Assembly (NCBI GenBank): GCA_947456005.1
Contig: CANGRP010000140.1
Location: 1 to 6,922 of the forward strand
Origin: Caulobacteraceae bacterium
Lineage (GTDB): Bacteria; Pseudomonadota; Alphaproteobacteria; Caulobacterales; Caulobacteraceae
Direction: 5' to 3'
DNA: 6,922 nt
The notes under the pieces are model-generated. The model searched no databases. It saw only the letters and a list, made by a program, of their open reading frames with translations, and was not told the DNA's origin. Below are positions 1 through 6,400 of this stretch, piece after piece. Made by a program: the position numbers and the translations under genes. Each line of letters starts with the position of its first letter. Position 1 is the stretch's first letter.

Positions 1-1258
1 AGATGCCCAGCCGCAGGGCCGTCGAGGCCACGGCGTCGCGCCCGACCTCGTCCGCCAGCCTGGCGGCGACGGTGTTCACTGAGCGGGCGAGGGCGGTCTC
101 AAGCGTCATGGGGCCCTGGAAGCCCGTTTCGTAGTTCGAGGGCGACCAGCCTTCCAGGGTGACGGGCTCGTCCACCACCTCGCTGTCGGGTGTGCGCCCG
201 GCCTCCAGCGCGGCCAGCCAGACGAAGGGCTTGAAGGCCGACCCGGGCTGGCGGCGGGCGTCGGTGGCGCGGTTGTAGGGGGCCTTGAGGTGGTCGGTTC
301 CCCCCACGAGGGCCCGGACGGCGCCGGACCCGTCCAGGACCACCACGGCCCCCTGCTGCACCCCCTGCGCCGCACCCCTGGAAACCCCGCTCCGAAGCGC
401 GTCCTCCGCCGACCGCTCCAGGGGCAGGTCCAGGGTGGTCTCGACGACGAGGTCCTGCCGGACCGGCCCCGCCCGGCGCCGCGCCTGGGCGTCCATCCAG
501 TCCACGAAATACTGGGCCGAGGCCTCCGGCGCCCGGGTCCAGACCCGGGGGCTCTCCTTGAGCGCCGCAGTCCTGGCCTTGGCCGACAGGGCCCCGGTCT
601 CGACCATGGCGTCGAGGACCAGCTTCGTCCGCTCGGCGTTGCGGGCCGGCTGGTCCACCGGATTGTAGCCCGTCGGCGACTTGGGAATGGAGGCCAGCAT
701 GGCGGCCTCCCGGACGGTCAGACGCGACGCCGGTTTGTTGAAGTAGCGCCAGGCGGCGGCCTCCAGGCCCCAGGCGCCCTTTCCGAAATTGATGCGCGAG
801 AGGTAGAGGCCGAGGATCTGCGGCTTGGTGAAGGCCCGTTCCAGCTGGACGGCCAGGGCGACCTCCCGGGCCTTCCGCTCCAGGGTCTTGTCCTGGTTGA
901 GAAAGAGAAGGCGGGCCACCTGCTGGGTGATGGTGGATCCGCCCTGGGCCACGCCCCCTTCCGCCAGGTTGGCGGCGGCGGCGCGGGCGATGCCCGCCGC
1001 ATCAAATCCGGGATGGCTGTAGAAGCGCCGGTCCTCGATCGCCACGAAGGCGGCGGGGACATGGGCGGGAAGGCTACGGATGTCGACCGCCGGCCCGTAG
1101 CGACCGCCACGCACGCCGATCCGCGCGCCGTTGCGGTCGACGAAGACCACCTGGGGCGCCCGCTCGATGGGCGGCAGGGGCGGCAGGGCCGCCGCCCCGG
1201 GCAGGCCGGGAAGCGGGGGCAGGCTCACCGTTGCGGAGGCGAGGAGGCCGATCAACAT
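1..1258 (-). CDS. Class A penicillin-binding protein (bifunctional glycosyltransferase/transpeptidase), 3' end outside window
   Basis: This gene encodes a peptidoglycan synthase that polymerises lipid II glycan strands and cross-links stem peptides on the periplasmic face of the inner membrane. It is open to the left edge; 419 residues are visible. Residues about 1-15 are a short hydrophobic stretch followed by a Pro-rich linker, a minimal signal anchor without preceding positive charges. The GT51 glycosyltransferase domain (about 55-230) shows EDRRFYSHPG with catalytic Glu75, GGSTITQQ at 106-113, RKxxE with Glu132, and an ILGLYLS...FGKGAWG block at 147-164. The transpeptidase domain starts near 303, with nucleophile motif SAFK (Ser340, Lys343) and SVN (393-395); the KTG motif would lie beyond the edge. 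ATG at 1258 is the first start possible, because TGA codons lie in frame 2 and 5 codons upstream; there is no clear Shine-Dalgarno. It follows the kinase gene by 83 bp on the same strand. The PBP1A/1C-type subclass cannot be fixed from this fragment. Confidence 0.93.
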   Translation of the reverse strand, partial: MLIGLLASATVSLPPLPGLPGAAALPPLPPIERAPQVVFVDRNGARIGVRGGRYGPAVDIRSLPAHVPAAFVAIEDRRFYSHPGFDAAGIARAAAANLAEGGVAQGGSTITQQVARLLFLNQDKTLERKAREVALAVQLERAFTKPQILGLYLSRINFGKGAWGLEAAAWRYFNKPASRLTVREAAMLASIPKSPTGYNPVDQPARNAERTKLVLDAMVETGALSAKARTAALKESPRVWTRAPEASAQYFVDWMDAQARRRAGPVRQDLVVETTLDLPLERSAEDALRSGVSRGAAQGVQQGAVVVLDGSGAVRALVGGTDHLKAPYNRATDARRQPGSAFKPFVWLAALEAGRTPDSEVVDEPVTLEGWSPSNYETGFQGPMTLETALARSVNTVAARLADEVGRDAVASTALRLGI

Positions 1259-1275
1259 CCGTCAGGTCCGTCAGG
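1258..1275. repeat. Perfect 9-bp tandem repeat at the PBP start
   Basis: On the plus strand TCCGTCAGG occurs twice back to back (1258-1266 and 1267-1275). On the coding (minus) strand this is CCTGACGGA twice, and the last copy runs into the PBP ATG. Each copy carries a TGA in the PBP reading frame, so together they set the upstream limit of that gene. Confidence 0.85.
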
Positions 1276-1293
1276 CAGGCGGGAGCGCCTGCC
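1274..1293 (-). promoter_or_regulatory. Perfect 8-bp hairpin in the kinase-PBP gap
   Basis: GGCAGGCG (1274-1281) and CGCCTGCC (1286-1293) form a perfect 8-bp stem with a 4-nt loop, ending 15 nt before the PBP start codon. No T-run follows on either strand, so it is not a canonical intrinsic terminator. It could affect PBP translation, protect the upstream mRNA end, or have no role. The structure is seen in the sequence; its function is inference. Confidence 0.5.
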
Positions 1294-1341
1294 GGTGAAG
1301 GCTGGCCGCTGACCATGGCGAAGGCATGGCGGCGAAGGCGC

Positions 1342-1854
1342 TCACGCGCTCTCGACGATCCGGCAGCCCGCCAGCTCCCCGGCGTCCGGCGGCTCGAAGA
1401 CCCCCTCGGTGAAGTCGAACATCTCGGGCGTCACCACGAATGAGAAGCCTTCCCCCTGGATCTGGTTGCGCGACAAGACCCGGCCGCGCCGGATCTCCTT
1501 TGGCGCCGTCAGGTAGTGGAACTGTGCCGGCAGCTCGCAGAGGCGGGCGATCTCGGCCACCCGGGCCCGGTCAGACCGTCGGAGCAGGCCGAGGTCCAGA
1601 ACCACGGGGGTCCCCGTCGCCATGACCGCCGCCGCCGTCGACCAGATCTGGGCCTCGCACCGCTCTATGCGTTCCATCAGCCAGTTGAAGTCCGGCTGCT
1701 GGGGCATGTCCTGGGCGAAGAGCCGCGCCATCCAGTCGTCGATGGAGAAGCTCACGGCGCGCTCCCGGCGGGCGAGGTCGGCGGCGTAGGTCGACTTGCC
1801 TGCGCCGGACGGGCCGAAGATCACATGCAGGGTCGGGGTCACGGCGGGGCTCAA
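1342..1854 (-). CDS. Small AAA_33-type P-loop ATP-binding protein (predicted kinase)
   Basis: This is a 170-residue cytoplasmic P-loop NTPase of the kind annotated as AAA family ATPase or predicted kinase, related in fold to zeta-toxin and chloramphenicol-phosphotransferase-like kinases. The Walker A motif GPSGAGKS lies at residues 14-21. An Asp pair (39-40, in SIDDWM) is placed like the substrate or catalytic acid of such kinases. VVLDLGLL at 84-91 resembles the Walker B-type strand, and the Arg-rich stretch 120-129 (EIRRGRVLSR) resembles a lid. A C-terminal block MFDFTEGVFEPP (145-156) looks family specific. The longest start is TTG at 1854, overlapping the SDR stop as TTGA; GTG at 1842 is an alternative that still leaves nine residues before Walker A. 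The overlap suggests translational coupling to the SDR. No antitoxin partner is visible, so a toxin role is not supported. The phosphate acceptor is unknown. Confidence 0.8.
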   Translation of the reverse strand: MSPAVTPTLHVIFGPSGAGKSTYAADLARRERAVSFSIDDWMARLFAQDMPQQPDFNWLMERIERCEAQIWSTAAAVMATGTPVVLDLGLLRRSDRARVAEIARLCELPAQFHYLTAPKEIRRGRVLSRNQIQGEGFSFVVTPEMFDFTEGVFEPPDAGELAGCRIVESA

Positions 1855-2648
1855 CGGACGGTCAGGCCGCCATCAATGACCATCTCGGCGCCGGTGACAT
1901 AGCGGCTCTCGTCCGAGGCCAGCCACAGGACGCCGTTGGCGATGTCGAGGGGGAAGCCCTTCACGCCGAGGGGCACGGCCGTTTCCGTCAGGGCGTCGAG
2001 AGCCAAGTCCCGCTGCGGGCGGGCGTTGTCGCCCGGGCCGCCGGTGCCGATGATGCTGTCCCAGATCGGGGTCTCGATGATGCCGGGATGCATGGAATTG
2101 ACCCGGATCCCGTCCTTGGCGTTGGCGCACTCCATGGCCACGGACTTGGTCATCAGGCGCACGGCGCCCTTGGTGGCGCAGTAGCCGCTCATGTTGGGCG
2201 AGCCCTTCAGGCCGGCGATCGAGGAGATGTTGATGATCGAGCCCGTCTGGTGCTCGCGCATCAGGGGCAGGGAATGCTTCATGCCCAGGAAGACGCCGTC
2301 GACATTGATAGCCATCTGGCGCTTGAAGTCGGCGAGCGAGAAGTCGGTGACCGGGCCGGACAGGCCGATGCCGGCATTGTTGACCAGGATGTCCAGGCGG
2401 CCGTGCAGGGCCTTCACCTGGCTGATCACCTCGATCCAGGCCTCTTCGCTCGTGACGTCCTGGTGCAGGTAGTCCGCCCTGGCGCCCGACGCCCGCAGGG
2501 CCTCGACCGCCTCGCGGCCCTTGTCGTCCTGGATGTCGCTGATGACGATGACGGCGCCTTCCTGCGCCAGCCGCTCGGCGCAGCCGAGGCCGATCCCGCT
2601 GGCCCCGCCGGTGATGAGCGCCACCTTGCCCTGAACCCGTCCCGCCAT
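1851..2648 (-). CDS. Classical short-chain dehydrogenase/reductase (SDR), probably NAD-dependent
   Basis: This is a 265-residue soluble oxidoreductase with a complete classical SDR signature. It has the Rossmann glycine motif TGGASGIG (13-20), Asp38 at the end of strand beta-2 (favouring NAD over NADP), NNAG at 90-93, and the catalytic tetrad Asn115, Ser143, Tyr156 and Lys160 (YxxxK as YCATK). HPG at 187-189 and the C-terminal VTGAEMVIDGG are also typical. Length is normal for the family. The segment from GSIINISSIAG through KGAVRLMTKS resembles R-specific alcohol dehydrogenases and hydroxysteroid dehydrogenase-like SDRs, but the substrate (a secondary alcohol or ketone) cannot be named from sequence alone. 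ATG 2648 is supported by an AAGGAGA Shine-Dalgarno 5 nt upstream. It is the first gene of the leftward set and diverges from the GNAT gene. Confidence 0.93.
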   Translation of the reverse strand: MAGRVQGKVALITGGASGIGLGCAERLAQEGAVIVISDIQDDKGREAVEALRASGARADYLHQDVTSEEAWIEVISQVKALHGRLDILVNNAGIGLSGPVTDFSLADFKRQMAINVDGVFLGMKHSLPLMREHQTGSIINISSIAGLKGSPNMSGYCATKGAVRLMTKSVAMECANAKDGIRVNSMHPGIIETPIWDSIIGTGGPGDNARPQRDLALDALTETAVPLGVKGFPLDIANGVLWLASDESRYVTGAEMVIDGGLTVR

Positions 2649-2653
2649 GTCCG

Positions 2654-2660
2654 TCTCCTT
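2654..2660 (-). promoter_or_regulatory. Ribosome binding site of the SDR gene
   Basis: AAGGAGA on the minus strand lies 5 nt before ATG 2648. It is the strongest Shine-Dalgarno in the window and fixes the SDR start. The downstream kinase and PBP lack one this clear, consistent with their translation depending on the leading gene. Confidence 0.75.
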
Positions 2661-2665
2661 CCCGC

Positions 2666-2695
2666 TTGACCCCTGGGGGTTTTCCCATGCCTAGC
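2666..2695 (+). promoter_or_regulatory. Weak candidate promoter for the GNAT gene
   Basis: TTGACC (2666-2671) matches the -35 consensus well. With an 18-nt spacer it is followed by CCTAGC (2690-2695), a poor -10 that only loosely resembles the alphaproteobacterial GCTA-type element. A start near 2702 would leave a leader of about 50 nt before ATG 2755. The motif overlaps the SDR upstream region, so the two divergent genes would share this 106-bp spacer. This is inferred from sequence only. Confidence 0.25.
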
Positions 2696-2754
2696 GCAGG
2701 GCGGCCCGCTTGCCCATAGACGCCGCCGCAATGAGAGCCCCGGGGGACCCGCCC

Positions 2755-3276
2755 ATGTCGATCACCATCCGCCCCTGCGGCCCACAGGACGCCGAGGCCC
2801 TGGCCCTCGTGAGCCGTGCGACCTTCCTGGAGTCCTATGCCGACGTCCTGCCGGCGGCGGATATCCTGGTCCACTGCGAGGTGCAGAACCGGCCGGAGCT
2901 ATACCGCGACTGGCTGGCGAGCCCCGGCTGGCGGGCCTGGCTGGCCGAAATGCCGGACACGGCCGCGCCGGTGGGCTTCTCCCTGACCTGCCCGCCAGAC
3001 CTGCCCGTTGAAATCGGAGCGGGAGACGTGGAGCTGAAGCGCATCTACCTCCTGCACCGGTTCCAGGGCGGCGGGACCGGGGCGGCGCTCCTGGCGGCGG
3101 TGGAGGCGGCGGCCCGGGAAGACGGCTTCGACCGCCTGCTCCTGGGCGTCTATTCGAAGAACGACCCGGCCCTGGGCTTCTATGCCCGCCAGGGCTTCAC
3201 CCCCGTCGGAGTTCGCACCTTCCGCGTGGGCGCCAACGACTACGACGACCTGGTCCTGGCCAAGCCGCTGGCCTGA
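2755..3276 (+). CDS. GNAT family N-acetyltransferase
   Basis: This is a 173-residue cytoplasmic acyltransferase predicted to move an acetyl group from acetyl-CoA to an amine. The acetyl-CoA pyrophosphate-binding motif A is present as Q-GG-G-T-G (Gln104 to Gly109, in HRFQGGGTGAALL), preceded by the expected strand ELKRIYLL (94-101). Motif B follows as VYSKNDPALGFYARQGF (132-148), with Asn136 and the general-acid candidate Tyr143. This layout resembles PaiA-like and other small-molecule or polyamine GNATs, but the acceptor is not predictable. I chose ATG 2755 because the family-like start SITIRPCGPQDAEAL follows at once and GGGGGA (2742-2747) sits 7 nt upstream. In-frame ATG 2731 and TTG 2710 would only add an unstructured Pro/Ala-rich extension. 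The gene converges on carB and its stop codon lies at the first base of a repeat copy. Confidence 0.88.
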   Translation: MSITIRPCGPQDAEALALVSRATFLESYADVLPAADILVHCEVQNRPELYRDWLASPGWRAWLAEMPDTAAPVGFSLTCPPDLPVEIGAGDVELKRIYLLHRFQGGGTGAALLAAVEAAAREDGFDRLLLGVYSKNDPALGFYARQGFTPVGVRTFRVGANDYDDLVLAKPLA

Positions 3277-3332
3277 GCCGCCGTTGACCCCCTCAGTCGG
3301 CTTTGCCGACAGCTCCCCCTTGGGGGAGCAAT
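3274..3332 (+). repeat. Intergenic palindromic repeat, copy A1
   Basis: This 59-bp unit matches 3395-3453 at 53 of 59 positions without gaps. It contains a short hairpin (stem GTCGGC 3296-3301 with GCCGAC 3305-3310, TTT loop) and a C/G hairpin (GCTCCCCC 3312-3319 with GGGGGAGC 3322-3329). The first three bases of the match are the GNAT stop codon. Units with CCCCCTC...CTCCCCC and a following GGGGGAGC are, from memory, dispersed in several high-GC alphaproteobacterial genomes; that was not searched. Confidence 0.85.
3312..3329 (+). terminator. Possible GNAT terminator hairpin inside repeat A1
   Basis: GCTCCCCC/GGGGGAGC forms a perfect 8-bp stem with a TT turn (or 7 bp with a CTTG loop), 35 nt after the GNAT stop. 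It is followed by AATTTCTG, with only three consecutive T, so a strong intrinsic terminator is doubtful. It could still slow polymerase or mark the mRNA 3' end at this convergent junction. Confidence 0.35.
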
Positions 3333-3344
3333 TTCTGAGTCCTT

Positions 3345-3392
3345 CCTCCCCATCAGGGGGAGGTGGCGCGCGCAGCGCGACGGAGGGGGTCA
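3345..3392 (-). repeat. Intergenic palindromic repeat, inverted unit B
   Basis: Read on the minus strand this unit has the same plan as unit A: TGACCCCCTC (the complement of 3383-3392), then GTCG and a GC-rich palindromic stretch (about 3364-3381), then a CCTCCCC-type hairpin. The hairpin pairs CCTCCCC (3345-3351) with GGGGAGG (3357-3363) across a 5-nt loop. Its outer end AGGGGGTCA (3384-3392) is the exact reverse complement of TGACCCCCT (3285-3293) in unit A1. A1 and B therefore form a head-to-head pair around a 12-nt spacer. The middle sequence differs from A, so B is a related subtype and not an exact copy. Confidence 0.75.
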
Positions 3393-3394
3393 GC

Positions 3395-3453
3395 TGAGGC
3401 GCCGTTGACCTCCTCAGCCGGATTCGCCGACAGCTTCCCCTTGGGGGAGCAAT
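3395..3453 (+). repeat. Intergenic palindromic repeat, copy A2
   Basis: This is the direct repeat of 3274-3332, offset by 121 bp, with six substitutions. Two substitutions (3418 and 3422) break pairs in the small hairpin. One in the large hairpin (3433-3450) turns a C-G pair into T-G, so that stem is retained. From the carB side, the large hairpin lies 23 nt past the carB stop and is the nearest candidate 3'-end structure for carB, but no T-run follows it on the minus strand. Confidence 0.85.
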
Positions 3454-3472
3454 CAGGAACCGGCCTAAGCCG

Positions 3473-6400
3473 TCAGGCCGCGTAGTCTTGCAGGGGGCGG
3501 ACATCGAGGGGGCCGTGGGCCATGGCGGTGATGGCCTGGGCTGCGGCCAGGGCGCCTGCCGAGGTGGTGAAGTAAGGGATCTTCATCATCAGGGCCGAGC
3601 GGCGGATCTCGTAGCTGTCGGCCAGGGACTGCTTGCCCTCGGTGGTGTTGAAGACCAGCTGGACCTCGCCGTTCTTCATGGCGTCGACGATGTGCGGCCG
3701 GCCTTCCAGCACCTTGCGCACGGGCTCGACCGCCAGGCCCTGGTCGGCGAGGTAGGCGGCGGTTCCGCCTGTGGCCAGGATCCTGAACCCGCGCTCCAGC
3801 AGGAGCTTCACCGGCTCGACGATCCAGGGCTTGTCGGCGTCCTTGACCGAGACGAAGACGGCGCCGGCGGAGGGCAGGACGGTGCCGCCGCCCAGCTGGC
3901 TCTTGGCGAAGGCCCGGGCGAAGGCTGGACCGGGGCCCTCGCCCTCGCGCCGCCAGTCCAGGCCCATGACCTCGCCGGTCGAGCGCATCTCGGGGCCAAG
4001 GACCGTATCGACCCCGGCGAAGCGGGCGAACGGGAAGACCGCTTCCTTGACCGCCACGTGGTCGTAGGGCGTCTCGACCAGGCCGAAGCTGGCGAGGGAC
4101 TCTCCGGCCATGACGCGGGCGGCGATGGCCGCCAGGGGCTTGCCGATGGTCTTGGCCACGAAGGGGACCGTACGGCTGGCCCTCGGATTGACCTCCAGCA
4201 CGAAGATCCGCGGGGCGTCGGAGTGCGGCTCCTCGATGGCGAACTGGACGTTCATCAGGCCGCGGACACCGAGGGCGAAGGCCATGGCCTCGGTCTGGCG
4301 CTTGAGCTCGGCGATGGTCTCGGGGCGGAGGGAGAAGGGGGGCAGGGAACAGGCGGAGTCGCCGGAGTGCACCCCGGCCTCCTCGATGTGCTCCATCACG
4401 CCGGCCACGAAGACCGTCTCGCCGTCGCACAGGGCGTCGACGTCCACCTCGGTGGCGCGCGAAAGATACTGGTCGATCAGCACCGGGCTGTCGCCGGACA
4501 CCTGGACGGCGGTGGTGATGTAGCGCTCGAGCTGCTCGTCGTCGCGGACGATCTCCATGGCCCGGCCGCCCAGCACGTAGGAGGGGCGGATGACCACCGG
4601 GTAGCCGACCTTGTGGGCGCCGGCGAAGGCCTCGTCCCGGGAGCGGGCGATGGCGTTGACGGGCTGGGCGATCTGAAGCCGGTGGAGCAGCTGCTGGAAG
4701 CGTTCGCGGTCTTCGGCCAGGTCGATGGCGTCGGGGCTGGTGCCGAGGATCGGAATGCCCGCCTCCTCCAGCGCCTGGGCCAGCTTCAGGGGCGTCTGGC
4801 CGCCGAACTGGACAATCACGCCCAGCAGGGTCCCGCGGGACTGCTCGACGGCGATCAATTCCAGCACGTCCTCCGCGGTGAGGGGCTCGAAGTAGAGCCG
4901 GTCAGAGGTGTCGTAGTCGGTGGAGACGGTCTCGGGGTTGCAGTTGACCATGATGGACTCCACCCCGACGTCCGCCAGGGCGAAGGCGGCGTGGCAGCAG
5001 CAGTAGTCGAACTCGATCCCCTGGCCGATCCGGTTGGGGCCGCCGCCGAGGATGACGGCCTTGCGCCGGTCAGAGGGCTCGCTCTCGCACTCCGGGACCT
5101 GGCCGAGGGCGCCGGTCTCGTAGGTCGAGTACATGTAGGGCGTGTCGGCCCGGAACTCGCCAGCGCAGGTGTCGATGCGCTTGAACACCGGCCGGACGCC
5201 CAGGGCGCGCCGGGCGGCCCGCACTGCGCCCTCGGTCTGGCGGGTCAGCCGGGCCAGTCGGGCGTCAGAAAAGCCCTGGGCCTTGAGGGCCCGGAAGGCG
5301 TGGGCCTCTGTTGGCAGGCCGCCGGCGCGGACCAACCCCTCCTGGCGCACCAGGTCCTGGATCTGCCGCAGGACCCACGGCTCATAAGCGCAGGCGCTGT
5401 GGACCTCCTCAACGGTCAGGCCGTGGCGGAAGGCCTGGGCGATGACGCGCAGTCGGTCGGGGGTGGGAACCCCCAGGGCGCGGACGACCGCCGCCTTGCC
5501 GGTCTCAGGGTCTGCAGCGCCCTCGATCTCGATCTCGTCGAGGCCGGTCAGGCCGGTCTCCAGCCCGCGCAGGGCCTTCTGGAGGCTCTCCTTGAAGGTC
5601 CTGCCAATGGCCATGACCTCGCCCACAGACTTCATGGACGTGGTGAGGTAAGGCTCCGAACCTGGATACTTTTCAAAGGCGAAGCGCGGAATCTTCGTGA
5701 CGACATAATCGATCGACGGCTCGAAGGAGGCCGGGGTGGCCCCGGTGATGTCGTTCATCAGTTCATCAAGGGTGTAGCCCACCGCCAGCCGCGCCGCGAC
5801 CTTGGCGATGGGAAACCCGGTGGCCTTGGAGGCCAGGGCCGAGGATCGAGACACCCGTGGGTTCATCTCGATGACCACCATGCGCCCGTCCTGCGGGTTG
5901 ATGGCGAACTGGACGTTCGAGCCCCCGGTCTCCACCCCGATCTCGCGCAGGACGGCGATCGAGGCCGACCGCATGATCTGGTATTCCTTGTCCGTCAGGG
6001 TCAGGGCCGGCGCCACGGTGATGGAGTCGCCGGTGTGGACGCCCATCGGGTCGATGTTCTCAATGGAGCAGACAATGATGCAGTTGTCCGCCTTGTCGCG
6101 GACGACCTCCATCTCGTACTCCTTCCAGCCCAGGACGCTCTCCTCGATGAGCACCTCGGTGGTCGGCGAAAGGTCCAGGCCGCGCTCGACGATCTCGCGG
6201 AACTCCTCGACATTGTAGGCGATGCCGCCGCCGGTCCCGGCCAGGGTGAAGGAAGGGCGAATGATGGCGGGCAGGCCGACGAAGGCCAGGCCCTCCATGG
6301 CCTCCTCGAGGGAGTGGGCGGCCTTGGACTTCGGGCTTTCCAGGCCCAGCTTGTCCATGGCGTCGCGGAACTTCTGGCGGTCCTCGGCCTTGTCGATGAC

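Noticed and set aside
290..1312. A 340-codon plus-strand open frame over the PBP
   Set aside because: It has the same antisense-register artefact. The minus-strand frame carries every GT51 motif plus SxxK and SxN; the plus frame has none.
1342..1854. The P-loop protein as a zeta-type toxin
   Set aside because: Only the generic kinase fold is shared. No small antitoxin gene is adjacent, and the neighbours are metabolic and cell-wall genes.
2670..2683. CCCC-GGGG palindrome followed by TTTT on the plus strand, resembling an intrinsic terminator
   Set aside because: It has essentially no loop and no plus-strand gene upstream to terminate. It lies in the divergent promoter spacer.
2710..2754. 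N-terminal extension of the GNAT protein from TTG 2710 or ATG 2731
   Set aside because: It would add a Pro/Ala-rich segment before the normal GNAT first strand, without a good Shine-Dalgarno; ATG 2755 fits the family and has GGGGGA upstream.
1873..2874. Long open frames overlapping the SDR (minus 1873-2874, plus 2088-2669)
   Set aside because: Arg/Gly/His-rich translations typical of out-of-frame GC-rich DNA. The SDR frame has the complete catalytic motifs and a strong Shine-Dalgarno.
3274..3453. The repeat cluster as a CRISPR array or insertion-sequence remnant
   Set aside because: There are only two direct copies with one inverted copy between them, spacing is not CRISPR-like, and there is no transposase fragment or target-site duplication.
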